From Sphaerospermopsis sp. SIO1G1 (GTDB lineage: Bacteria; Cyanobacteriota; Cyanobacteriia; Cyanobacteriales; Nostocaceae), in the NCBI GenBank assembly GCA_010672785.1, contig JAAHFX010000010.1, forward strand, positions 47,712-96,737: a DNA stretch of 49,026 bases, in the 5' to 3' direction. How positions within the stretch are numbered: the first letter of the stretch is position 1; every line of letters begins with the position of its first letter. Position numbers and translations under genes: made by a program. The notes under the pieces are model-generated. The model worked only from the letters and a program-made list of their open reading frames with translations. It was not told the origin of the DNA and did no database searches. Shown piece after piece: positions 1 through 7,688 of this stretch.

Positions 1-35
1 TATGTCCTGATAATTACAATCTAAGTTTTTAGATC

Positions 36-126
36 AGGACTTACGCAAAAATATTCCAAAACTCTATTCCTCTGCGTTCTCTGCGTTCTCTGCGGTTTGA
101 TATTCCATGACTCGTGCGTAAGTCCT
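36..126. mobile_element. MITE-like element, AGGACTTACGC family (type 1)
   Basis: A 91-bp segment is bounded by perfect 11-bp terminal inverted repeats, AGGACTTACGC and GCGTAAGTCCT. The inside contains a short tandem repeat of CTCTGCGTT. A second copy with the same kind of interior lies at 12502-12598, and copies with a different interior but the same ends lie near 3556, 4804 and 6262. There is no coding capacity. Size and ends fit a non-autonomous element moved by a transposase encoded elsewhere; that mobility is inferred. Confidence 0.7.
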
Positions 127-286
127 AATTTATTTGTTTAGATTTAAGCCACTCAATACTCACACAACTCCTAATGTAGTACAGAAAATAGGTAATTGGT
201 TATCTTGCTTAACTACCAAATTTCCAAACCCAATTCCGTAACGGCTAAAGATTTGTTGCCACTCTTAACTTAATTACCTGATATCA

Positions 287-333
287 GTCGGTTAAAACCG
301 ACTTTAGCTATCAGACAGGGAATTGATTCCCTG
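287..333. repeat. double-hairpin palindromic element
   Basis: Two perfect inverted repeats lie side by side: GTCGGTT-AA-AACCGAC at 287-302 and CAGGGAAT-TG-ATTCCCTG at 316-333. The arrangement resembles the extragenic palindromes common in filamentous cyanobacteria. Apart from this and the MITE at 36-126, I see nothing in positions 1-433. Confidence 0.55.
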
Positions 334-433
334 GCTAATTAATTGGCTAATTGAACGCTTGGATTGACAAAATCAATGAAAAAGCTAATATTTATACAAT
401 AATGGTCAAACTTACAATCACCAATTTTACATT

Positions 434-947
434 ATGACAGACACATCCAATATTGAAATTACTATTACTTTCACCGATACAGAATTAAATGACGAGGAAA
501 AAAACAGGAAGCGCAAAAACTACTAGATCAAACAAAGAAACTTATGAAGTTATGATTAAAGCTATTGGTAAAAAATATGGTGACATTTTTACAAGTGATG
601 AACTCTTACATTTTCCATGCCAACACCTCTGCACAATTGACAAATTGTGGGTAAAATACAGTGACGGACGATTTGGCTTCAGCATCCAAAAGGAAATGTA
701 CGAAAGTATTGCTGGGAAGCCTAATGCCAAATATGATAAAGAAGCCTTGAATAAATTGTGCAAAACAGTGGGGTGGAGGAAAGAAGAAGGAGATTTTATT
801 AACTATAGTGAGTTATATTTTAACACTAAAATAACAAGTGGATATTTACCGTTGTGCGTTGTTTGGGGTAGAAATTTTGGGTGTTTTGGGAGGAGTTGGA
901 GAAAGTTGTATGATCTATTCTCTCGCATCGAGACTTGTAAACCATAA
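434..947 (+). pseudogene. broken EACC1-GUN4 type protein gene
   Basis: An ATG at 434 opens a frame whose first ~20 residues (MTDTSNIEITITFTDTELN) look like the start of effector-associated constant component 1 (EACC1), a domain of cyanobacterial conflict-system proteins. This frame stops after 30 codons, just past a run of A. From 489 another frame carries most of a GUN4 domain. Its markers are FPCQHLCTIDKLWVKYSDGRFGFS, here split as FPCQHLCTIDKLW and KYSDGRFGFS, then VGWRK, a tyrosine-rich SELYF stretch and GYLP, with a normal-looking C-terminus. The first part of GUN4 and nearly all of EACC1 are missing and the frames do not join. GUN4 binds porphyrins in chlorophyll synthesis, but here it probably served as a module of a signalling or defence protein. 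A 152-residue product from 489 could still be made; I consider it a relic. Confidence 0.6.
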
Positions 948-1066
948 CATATAAAGCTTTTTGGCAATTATAAACATTTGTTACAGAGTCTTTTCCCACG
1001 TAATAATCAACATTTCCCAAATTCGTTACCTGGCACTGCGGGGTTTTGAGCCTATTTCTGATAACA

Positions 1067-1306
1067 TTATGTTTGTTGATATGCTGCCAAAAAATCTTCT
1101 CTTGATATTCCAGCTTGAGTACAGATTGATCTTAAGGTTGAACTTTTAATCTGAGAGTGATTAGGCATAGTTAATGGTGTTTTTGTGCCGTCTTCATTGT
1201 TTTTTATCATCACAATATGTTCTCGTTCTCGAATAATACTAAATCCGAGTAATTCCAATGTTTTTATAACTTTTGCTTTTGGTGCATCTACGGGAAATTT
1301 AGGCAT
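1067..1306 (-). CDS. hicA: HicA-family toxin (type II toxin-antitoxin)
   Basis: This 79-residue protein has the HicA-type double-stranded-RNA-binding-like fold signature: an N-terminal KVIKTLELLGF helix, then REREHIVMIKN with the histidine expected of the family, followed by TPLTMPNHSQIKSSTLRSICTQ, in which PNH and the 'K-TLRSI' segment are typical. HicA toxins cleave or block mRNA until neutralised by HicB. It lies directly downstream of the hicB-like gene, and its start overlaps the hicB stop (TAATG), which implies translational coupling. No key residue appears lost, so the module may be active. Confidence 0.8.
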   Translation of the reverse strand: MPKFPVDAPKAKVIKTLELLGFSIIREREHIVMIKNNEDGTKTPLTMPNHSQIKSSTLRSICTQAGISREDFLAAYQQT

Positions 1307-1530
1307 TATATCATCACCTCAGCTTCCGCTACAAAAGCTTCTAAAATTGGTGATTCATCTTCTAAAACTTCTTTACCAAACACTTCTATATGACATTTAA
1401 TAGCTGATTTTACGTCAACTAAGGCTTCTTCATAACTGTCACCTTCACCAACTATAACTCCTTGAATACCAAGGGGATAAGCAATATAACCATCAAAGTG
1501 TTTTTCGACAATAATTTTAATTTGTTTCAT
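1306..1530 (-). CDS. hicB: HicB-family antitoxin (short form)
   Basis: This 74-residue protein has the partial RNase-H-like fold of HicB: KIIVEKHFDGYIAYP, then GVIVGEGDSYEEALVDVKSAI, the helix typical of the family. It contains no C-terminal ribbon-helix-helix or HTH DNA-binding domain. It can therefore bind HicA, but autoregulation of the operon would need another factor or may be lacking. It is the upstream gene of the pair and overlaps hicA by the ATG. Antitoxin-first order is common for cyanobacterial HicBA pairs. Confidence 0.8.
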   Translation of the reverse strand: MKQIKIIVEKHFDGYIAYPLGIQGVIVGEGDSYEEALVDVKSAIKCHIEVFGKEVLEDESPILEAFVAEAEVMI

Positions 1531-1963
1531 ATATTATATTTAGTAAGGTTTTTCTGTATTAGTTTATAAATCTTGATTTGCTAGATTCTTACATTAATTA
1601 TATTCTATAGAGTCAATTTGTTAGAGATTCAGCATTCCCAATTGCAAAAATACCGGATGCTTTGAGTGATACCATCATTGCTCATTTAAAAACTTAATAT
1701 ATATGTATATTTTGATGTGTTTATAAGTGCAATCATAAGCTATCTTATATGATAACAAATCATGGCAAGCAATAATAAATTAAATCCGAAAACACCTAAA
1801 AATTTGTTGCAACTCTTAATGTTTAATTTCCATTTTCACTCCTAGACCTTGTTACACTGTATTTCATACAAATGTAATTATTGTCCCTGGCTACACCTTG
1901 AGAGAGCATAACCTTAGCTGTCGGGTGTACTTAACATAAGAAAGACAAAAGAGCAATTAACAG
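1531..1963. other. spacer between hicBA and acsF
   Basis: There is no complete gene here. A 29-codon open stretch at 1611-1697 (plus strand, no start codon) reads like the tail of a lost protein. The sequence near 1801 (AAATTTGTTGCAACTCTTAA) resembles one near 250, so another short interspersed repeat may be present. The acsF promoter must lie in the last part, but I cannot fix its -10 box. Confidence 0.4.
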
Positions 1964-3040
1964 ATGGTAGAATCCCTAAAAAAACCAGGCTTTGAAGAAA
2001 TGCGTCCTGGGGTAAAAGTCCCCTCTAGGGAAACCCTTTTAACACCCCGGTTTTACACAACAGATTTTGATGAAATGGCCCGGATGGATATTTCCGTCAA
2101 TGAAGATGAGTTACAAGCCATTCTCGAAGAATTTCGTGTTGACTACAACCGCCATCATTTTGTCCGGGATGACGAATTTGAACAATCCTGGGATCATATT
2201 GATGGGGAAACTCGCCAATTATTCGTTGAATTTCTAGAACGTTCCTGTACAGCGGAATTTTCCGGATTTTTACTCTACAAAGAACTCGGCCGTCGCTTGA
2301 AAGATAAAAGCCCTGTTTTAGCTGAATGTTTTAACCTCATGTCACGGGATGAAGCTCGTCATGCTGGGTTCTTAAACAAGGCAATGTCAGATTTTAATCT
2401 ATCCTTAGATTTAGGATTTTTGACCAAAAGCCGTAGTTATACCTTCTTTAAACCCAAATTTATCTTCTACGCTACTTATCTTTCTGAGAAGATTGGTTAC
2501 TGGCGTTATATCACCATTTATCGTCATTTAGAACAACATCCTGAAGATAGAATTTATCCAATTTTCCGCTTCTTCGAGAATTGGTGTCAGGATGAAAACC
2601 GTCATGGTGACTTCTTTGATGCCATCATGAGAGCGCAACCCCAAATGTTGAATGACTGGAGAGCTAAACTTTGGAGTCGTTTCTTCTTGTTGTCTGTATT
2701 TGCAACCATGTATCTAAATGACATTCAGCGTAAAGATTTTTATGCTGCAATTGGTTTAGATGCAAGGGAATATGACATTCATGTAATTAAGAAAACCAAC
2801 GAAACCGCAGGTCGAGTTTTCCCAGTTATGTTGAATGTTGAACATCCATCATTCTATGGACGTTTGGATATTTGCGTTAAAAACAACGAGAAATTGAGAG
2901 AAATTTCTAAATCCAATACTCCCAAATTCTTACAAATCTTCCAAAAAGTGCCTGTTTACTTATCTCATGCTTGGCAGTTCTTGAATCTATATTTCATGAA
3001 ACCCATTGATGCAGTTGCAACTCATGGTCAAGTTCGGTAA
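1964..3040 (+). CDS. acsF: Mg-protoporphyrin IX monomethyl ester oxidative cyclase
   Basis: This is the aerobic cyclase (AcsF/ChlE/CHL27). It forms the isocyclic ring E of chlorophyll by oxygen-dependent conversion of Mg-protoporphyrin monomethyl ester to divinyl protochlorophyllide. Its 358 residues match the family length. The diiron ligand motifs are visible: Glu near residue 98 (AEFSGF), RDEARH around 128-133, and a second pair around 205-225 ending in DENRHGDFF. The ATG follows an A-rich leader. The gene stands alone with a strong terminator after it. It has no hemN or heme-oxygenase neighbour, unlike the low-oxygen acsF paralogue clusters, so it is probably the main aerobic copy. Confidence 0.96.
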   Translation: MVESLKKPGFEEMRPGVKVPSRETLLTPRFYTTDFDEMARMDISVNEDELQAILEEFRVDYNRHHFVRDDEFEQSWDHIDGETRQLFVEFLERSCTAEFSGFLLYKELGRRLKDKSPVLAECFNLMSRDEARHAGFLNKAMSDFNLSLDLGFLTKSRSYTFFKPKFIFYATYLSEKIGYWRYITIYRHLEQHPEDRIYPIFRFFENWCQDENRHGDFFDAIMRAQPQMLNDWRAKLWSRFFLLSVFATMYLNDIQRKDFYAAIGLDAREYDIHVIKKTNETAGRVFPVMLNVEHPSFYGRLDICVKNNEKLREISKSNTPKFLQIFQKVPVYLSHAWQFLNLYFMKPIDAVATHGQVR

Positions 3041-3067
3041 TCTAACTGAAATTTAATCAAAATACTT

Positions 3068-3099
3068 GTGGTTCTGAAAATATTCAGGGCCACTTTTTT
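3068..3099 (+). terminator. intrinsic terminator of acsF
   Basis: An 11-bp stem, GTGGTTCTGAA / TTCAGGGCCAC with two G-T pairs and an AATA loop, is followed at once by six T. It starts 28 bases after the acsF stop. Confidence 0.85.
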
Positions 3100-3148
3100 A
3101 TGTTTTCCTCACGTAGGGGCAAACCCCCCGTGGTTGCCCTTGAAATTA

Positions 3149-3255
3149 TACAGCACTTTCCGGTGTAATGAAGTACATTTTTGGCGGGCAAGATGCCCAC
3201 CCCACAAGAGTTTCATAATTATGATTTGTACCTCATCGCAACGAAATCTGCTGTA
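3149..3255. mobile_element. palindromic repeat element (CAGCACTTTCC family)
   Basis: The left end TACAGCACTTTCC and right end ...ATCTGCTGTA form imperfect inverted repeats of about 29 bp (21 or more matches). The centre holds GGCGGGCAAGATGCCCACC, itself a hairpin. A partial second copy lies at 41319-41380. It is non-coding. Confidence 0.6.
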
Positions 3256-3257
3256 TG

Positions 3258-3477
3258 TAGGGCTTGCTGAAAAAGTCTTATCATAGAGGCGGCAGGGAGC
3301 AGGGAGAGAACTGAAAAACTACTGTTCAATCTCTCGAAATCAAAAAAGTGCAAGGTTTTTTAGCACTTACCCCTCAAAAGCTTGCACTTTCTCAATCTCA
3401 AATCTTCTAAAACCCAATACCAATAATATTTTCAGATTTATATGCCTGACGGCACGCTACGCGGACAGCAAGCCCTA
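3258..3477. mobile_element. MITE-like element, TAGGGYTTGC family
   Basis: A 220-bp segment is bounded by perfect 12-bp inverted repeats, TAGGGCTTGCTG and CAGCAAGCCCTA, with a GCAGGGAGCAGGGAG stretch inside. Related ends occur at 17431-17638, near 19285 (CAGCAAACCCTA) and at 39777 (TAGGGTTTGCTG). It has no open reading frame of note. Confidence 0.6.
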
Positions 3478-3555
3478 TATATTTCCCACAAATATTGATA
3501 TTAAACAAGGGGATATTCAAGGAATAATAGCGATGCACCCGGAAACGATGTTTAG

Positions 3556-3643
3556 GGCTTTCGCATTTTAATGAAATGTGGGTTTTGAGATTGCTTCCTT
3601 ACGTCGCAATGACAGCATTTAGAATAGGTTTTGCGTAAGTCCT
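3556..3643. mobile_element. MITE-like element, AGGACTTACGC family (type 2)
   Basis: The right end is GCGTAAGTCCT; the left end is decayed (TTTCGCATTTTAATG). The inside (ATTGCTTCCTTACGTCGCAA) is shared with the copies at 4804-4894 and 6262-6352. It ends five bases from the stop codon of the FkbM methyltransferase gene. Confidence 0.65.
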
Positions 3644-3648
3644 GGATA

Positions 3649-4587
3649 TTATTGAGAAATACCAATAAAGTTTGTTAATGGCGTAGTTAAAAATTCATCA
3701 TCAGTAAGCGCGTTATCCTGCTTTAAGTGTTTATACGGTAAATGATATATTTGATAACCGTTGCTAGTAAAGTAATTATATAGGGGTTTCCTCTTCACTT
3801 GATTGTTCAAACATTCAAATATAATCATTGGTTTACATATTTTTAGCACATTCTCTGCACCTTTAAGAACACTAAATTCGTTTCCTTCAGTATCTACTTT
3901 AATTAATACTTGCTTCTCTTTAAATTGATCTATATAGTCGTCTAGCTTTGTTTTTCTTACTTCTTCTTCAATCATTTTTTGATTAATTCCCAGTTTAGAT
4001 TGGATAGTTTCATCTGTAGATCCCAACCATGTTGCTTTTTCTGGGTATTTTATTGTCACAACCCCTTCAGTTTCCCCCAAAGCAACTTTCTCTAGATTCA
4101 CTTTTACATTATTAAAGATAGACATCTCTTGAAAGTAGGAATGGCATGATGAATTTGGTTCAAAAGATATGGTTTCAATACCGTGGCACAAGAAAAGCAA
4201 GGAATGAGTTCCATAATTTGTTCCAATATCTACAAATAAATCTGGTTTATTTTCTTGAGATAAAAAGAATTGGTAAGTTTCTTTAACTTCAGTATCATGT
4301 CCGATTATTGATAAAGCAGTATCCCAATCTAGCCATATTGTTTCTGTTTTTAAGGGTATGAAAATTTCTCTTCCTAAAAATACAACCTTCCAATCACCAG
4401 GAATTATATTTGTATTAGTATCCCTAAAGATTTTGGCAAAAATATCATGTACTTTTGTCATTTGCGAATATGTTAATTTTAAATATAAGAAATTCAACAC
4501 ATCGCGTGAAAATGGATATTTCACAAATTCTCTAATTAAAGCTTGAGCAAAAGGCTTGAAAATTTTGTTACTTACTATTTTGTTCAT
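3649..4587 (-). CDS. FkbM family methyltransferase
   Basis: This is an S-adenosylmethionine-dependent methyltransferase of the FkbM family (312 residues). The SAM-binding motif I, VDIGTNYGTHSLL, is at residues ~119-131, the acidic residue closing the second strand is at FEPN (~143), and the family block IKVDTEGNEFSVLKGAE is near 225-245 (the DxEG signature), followed by KPMIIFECLN. The ~110 residues before the domain are not recognisable. Such enzymes O-methylate sugars or natural products. With no glycan cluster next to it, the substrate is unknown. The gene is isolated between repeat-filled spacers on both sides. Confidence 0.85.
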   Translation of the reverse strand: MNKIVSNKIFKPFAQALIREFVKYPFSRDVLNFLYLKLTYSQMTKVHDIFAKIFRDTNTNIIPGDWKVVFLGREIFIPLKTETIWLDWDTALSIIGHDTEVKETYQFFLSQENKPDLFVDIGTNYGTHSLLFLCHGIETISFEPNSSCHSYFQEMSIFNNVKVNLEKVALGETEGVVTIKYPEKATWLGSTDETIQSKLGINQKMIEEEVRKTKLDDYIDQFKEKQVLIKVDTEGNEFSVLKGAENVLKICKPMIIFECLNNQVKRKPLYNYFTSNGYQIYHLPYKHLKQDNALTDDEFLTTPLTNFIGISQ

Positions 4588-4803
4588 GGGTGCTTAAAAT
4601 TCTAGGTTCTTATAATAATACTTATTTACCAGTACTAGTACTGATCTCTAACAAAAATTTTCAAATCCTAGTCAAATCCAGATTCTGGATTTTCGTACTC
4701 CTGCAAAAATCAACCAGTGAAAAATCTGTAAAACTCATTCAGTGAGGTAGTTTGTGTTAGTACTATTTTTATGCACTTTGAAAATAACTTTTCCGAATCA
4801 GAT

Positions 4804-4894
4804 AGGAATTACGCATTTTAATGAAATGTGGGGTTTTGAGATTGCTTCCTTACGTCGCAATGACAGTATTTGCAGTAGATTTTCCGTAAGTCGT
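4804..4894. mobile_element. MITE-like element, AGGACTTACGC family (type 2)
   Basis: The left end AGGAATTACGC and right end CCGTAAGTCGT are diverged versions of the family termini. The interior matches 3556-3643 closely (ATTTTAATGAAATGTGG, then ATTGCTTCCTTACGTCGCAA). Confidence 0.65.
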
Positions 4895-4908
4895 GATAAT
4901 TGTCAGTT

Positions 4909-4992
4909 GATAAATTGGAAGAATTGGGAGAAGCTTGATCAGATTTTAATTCAGTTAGTGATTTGGAAAATTGGTTGCAATCTGTTAATTAA
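4909..4992 (+). pseudogene. relic of DUF4351 C-terminus (Rpn/transposase-like nuclease)
   Basis: In one frame the sequence reads DKLEELGEA, a stop, then SDFNSVSDLENWLQSVN and a stop. This matches the end of DUF4351, the short C-terminal domain of Rpn/PD-(D/E)XK 'putative transposase' proteins common in cyanobacteria (usual form: LEELGEALLDF...DLENWL). Nothing of the nuclease domain remains upstream, where a MITE sits instead. This was recognised by eye from a short motif. Confidence 0.5.
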
Positions 4993-5113
4993 TGGCATAG
5001 AGTTTATGGTGATGCGTTATGCTGAAGTATCCTACAATTCAATTACCCATAACCTACGTCAACAGATATGGTAATTTATCAAATGATATTAGCTAATTTT
5101 TAGGTGATTGATT

Positions 5114-6145
5114 TTGTTAGCAGCTTTACTGTACGGAAAAGAAGATTTACGTTTGGAACAAGTATCCGATCCCACTCCCGCACCTGGGGAAGTGGTGATT
5201 AAAGTGGGTGCAGCTACCACCTGCGGTACTGATTTAAAGGTATGGCGACGGGGTGGCCATGCTAAAATGTTGACACTTCCAACTTTATTTGGACACGAAG
5301 CCGCTGGTACAATTGTTGCTATGGGTGCAGGGGTGAAAAATTGGCAAGTCGGGAATAGAGTTTTTGCTAATAATTCTGCTCCCTGCATGAAATGTTTCTT
5401 TTGTCAACGTCAAGAATATTCTCTTTGTCCTCATTTAACTTGGAATAATGGCACTTTTGCCGAATATTTGCAAATTCCTGCACCAATTGTCGAGCATAAT
5501 ATGTTGTCAGTTCCCGATCATTTATCATTGGAACTAGCAGCAATGACTGAACCTCTCTCCTGTGTTTTACACGGGATTGCTAGGTCAAATATTAAACCAG
5601 GTGATAGAGTTGTTGTCTTAGGTGATGGTGCGATCGGTTTGATGTTTGTGGCGGTTTTAGCAGCAGAAAAACAAGCTCAAGTATTCCTCTGGGGGGGTAA
5701 TGAGCAACGCTTAGATATTGGTAAAAAATTAGGTGCTGCAAAAACTTTCAATTATCATCAAACTCCTGATATCCCAGGTGTTGTGAAAGAATTAACCGAT
5801 GGTTGGGGTGCAGATGTGGTAATCGAAGCTACAGGTGTTCCTAGTGTTTGGGAAACTGCGATCGCTTCTACTCGTCCTGGTGGTACTGTTAATTTATTTG
5901 GTGGCTGTCCCAAGGATACAAATATTACTGTTAATACAGAACAATTACATTACAGCGAATTAACTTTAAAAGGAGTATTTCACAACACACCTGAATATGT
6001 ACACCAAGCATTATCTTTGATAGCTAGTCAAAAAATACCTTTTGAATTATTAATTAGTGAACAGCGCCCTTTACAAGATTTAGAACAGGTATTTATGGAT
6101 ATGAAAAACCGTAATGTTATAAAAGTGGCAATGTTACCATGTTAG
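5114..6145 (+). CDS. zinc-dependent alcohol dehydrogenase family protein
   Basis: This is a medium-chain dehydrogenase/reductase of the zinc alcohol dehydrogenase type (threonine/sorbitol/galactitol-phosphate dehydrogenase-like). The catalytic zinc ligands are Cys in TTCGTD, His-Glu in GHEAAG, and a structural-zinc loop with spaced cysteines (CMKCFFCQRQEYSLC). The NAD(P)-binding glycine motif is GDGAIGLM near residue 170. The substrate cannot be told. I chose the TTG at 5114 (MLAALLYGKEDL) because TAGGTG lies eight bases upstream; TTG at 5108 is the alternative and adds two residues. No ATG is available in that region. Confidence 0.85.
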   Translation: MLAALLYGKEDLRLEQVSDPTPAPGEVVIKVGAATTCGTDLKVWRRGGHAKMLTLPTLFGHEAAGTIVAMGAGVKNWQVGNRVFANNSAPCMKCFFCQRQEYSLCPHLTWNNGTFAEYLQIPAPIVEHNMLSVPDHLSLELAAMTEPLSCVLHGIARSNIKPGDRVVVLGDGAIGLMFVAVLAAEKQAQVFLWGGNEQRLDIGKKLGAAKTFNYHQTPDIPGVVKELTDGWGADVVIEATGVPSVWETAIASTRPGGTVNLFGGCPKDTNITVNTEQLHYSELTLKGVFHNTPEYVHQALSLIASQKIPFELLISEQRPLQDLEQVFMDMKNRNVIKVAMLPC

Positions 6146-6261
6146 TTGTACCCAGATTTTCTCCTTCTCAAAAAGTCAGGGAACTGAAAAATTTATTACA
6201 ATGATTATGTTATTTATAAGTACCCAAGCAAAACCAATTGCACATATTGATTAAACATAGC

Positions 6262-6352
6262 AGGACTTACGCAAAACCTACTTCAATTAATGTGATTACA
6301 ACGTAAGGAAGCAATCTCCAACCAAGACATTTCGCAAAAATGCGTAAGTCTT
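6262..6352. mobile_element. MITE-like element, AGGACTTACGC family (type 2, inverted)
   Basis: This 91-bp segment is bounded by AGGACTTACGC and GCGTAAGTCTT. Read on the minus strand it carries GATTGCTTCCTTACGT, as in the copies at 3556 and 4804. It lies just before the promoter region of the next gene. Confidence 0.7.
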
Positions 6353-6395
6353 ACATAGAATAGACTATACTCCTTATCTGTTCCCTCCCCCAACG

Positions 6396-7043
6396 ATGAA
6401 ATTTATTTTGCACGACTATTTACATAGGAAAATGCTACAAAAATATTTGCGTAACTTATTAATTATTTCCTGCTCAATTATACCTTTAATAACAGCAGAA
6501 ATACTCACAAAATCTCCCGCCAGAGCATTACCAGGACAAAGCACTGAAGTTGTTACAGCTTGGATTAACGCCCATCCAACACTTCGACCCAGAAGCGGAG
6601 AAAAATTATTTGTTAGTAAAAGTGATACAGCGGCTCAAAGGTTTACTTTCCAAGCGTCAGTATTACCTCCAGGTAAAGTCACATTCACCAAAGACAGAAG
6701 TACAATTCGCACAGAAATCCTCACAATGTACGACGGTGTGAATGGAGTGACAATGGAACGTCTGGAGGAATCTTTACGGATAATATACGGTACAGAAATT
6801 TACCAAGACTATAACCGCGCTCAAGTAATCTATGAGTACCCTAACCGAAGTACAATCAACAGAGCAAGGTTAGCAAGAACACCTCTGCGAGAAGCATTAA
6901 GAGGAGAACTAAGATTAGGCGATCGCTTTGCTTATTGGATAGAGGTTGCTAAACCCAAAAATAGGAAAGCTGTAAGTGGTAGAGTCACGGTATTACTAAA
7001 ATCTGATGTAGAAAAAATACAAGCAGAACTAAAAACGCGTTAA
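6396..7043 (+). CDS. conserved secreted protein of unknown function
   Basis: I do not recognise a named family. The protein (215 residues) has a hydrophobic segment at about residues 18-33 and an ARALPG site around 42-46 that looks like a signal-peptide cleavage region, so it is probably exported. The rest is soluble and basic: TAWINAHPTLRPRSGEKLFV, then a beta-rich region with RSTIRTEILTMYDGVNGVTMERLEE. It looks like a cyanobacterium-specific periplasmic protein. The ATG at 6396 precedes a second ATG at 6432 (MLQKYLRN), which gives a more typical signal peptide and may be the real start. Confidence 0.6.
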   Translation: MKFILHDYLHRKMLQKYLRNLLIISCSIIPLITAEILTKSPARALPGQSTEVVTAWINAHPTLRPRSGEKLFVSKSDTAAQRFTFQASVLPPGKVTFTKDRSTIRTEILTMYDGVNGVTMERLEESLRIIYGTEIYQDYNRAQVIYEYPNRSTINRARLARTPLREALRGELRLGDRFAYWIEVAKPKNRKAVSGRVTVLLKSDVEKIQAELKTR

Positions 7044-7054
7044 ATAAACAATCC

Positions 7055-7405
7055 TCAAGAGTGAAGAGATGTTTCCCACATATTAGAGAATATACTTTCT
7101 GTTGCAAAAGAAATACGCTGTAAATCTTCTTGTAGTAGTGGAGGCCATTCTATCCCAGCTTTCCTACCTGTAGCAAAAAGTTGTAAACCTTTAATTCCTA
7201 ATTTATATAAAGAGAAAGCTAATTCTCTATCTAAGGTATCTGAATCTTTTAACGTTTCAAATACCACCTTTAAAGCTAATAAAATAGAAGTAATCTGTCC
7301 TGGAACAGGAGCTTTTCCTTGTCTCAAACGATTTAACAAAGCATCAGGGTTAGCATCGTTTTTTGTCTGATCTATAAGTAATTTGCGGGCAATTTCGTAG
7401 TTCAT
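7055..7405 (-). CDS. conserved cyanobacterial protein of unknown function
   Basis: This is a 116-residue helical protein with no signal peptide or membrane segment. Visible features are NPDALLNRLRQGKAPVPGQITSILLALKVVF, here given in part as LLNRLRQGKAPVPGQ, and a C-terminal amphipathic stretch with EWPPLLQEDL. The pattern is that of a conserved cyanobacterial family; I cannot assign a function. It converges on the secreted protein, with 11 bases between the two stops. Confidence 0.6.
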   Translation of the reverse strand: MNYEIARKLLIDQTKNDANPDALLNRLRQGKAPVPGQITSILLALKVVFETLKDSDTLDRELAFSLYKLGIKGLQLFATGRKAGIEWPPLLQEDLQRISFATESIFSNMWETSLHS

Positions 7406-7688
7406 AGAGGGGACAATAAATATCAGAAATATTCAGAGAAGAGGGAAAAGAGAATAAATCAATATTCTCAATACCCTATATCCCATAATATAAACCCTGA
7501 CAAAATAAGTGTGTGATCCACGTAGAGAAAATCAGTCAACTAATACAGGTTAGCGTAAATAGACAAACCATTCTTAATTGCTAAAAAGCTTACTAACTCT
7601 TACTTTTGACTTTTGAATTTTGGCTTCAACGAAGCGGTACTAGGTATTTTATACCAAAGTACCCAGCACATACCGCTCTGAAAATTTA

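Larger units (their letters stand above)
4588..5107. other. spacer with MITE and gene relic
   Basis: This spacer separates divergently placed genes. It contains a MITE-like element (4804-4894) and a relic of a DUF4351 C-terminus (4909-4992), described separately. The remainder is AT-rich with no gene; a 106-codon open frame here is largely the MITE sequence. Confidence 0.5.

Noticed and set aside
64..96. Short CTCTGCGTT tandem that might suggest a CRISPR or microsatellite locus
   Set aside because: Only two to three units without spacers; it is the interior of the MITE-like element.
961..1149. 62-codon plus-strand open frame
   Set aside because: It overlaps hicA on the opposite strand and has no domain or start signal.
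3068..3286. 72-codon open frame after acsF
   Set aside because: It begins in the acsF terminator and runs through a palindromic repeat.
4754..5074. 106-codon open frame
   Set aside because: Its middle is the MITE at 4804-4894 and its end overlaps the DUF4351 relic in another frame.
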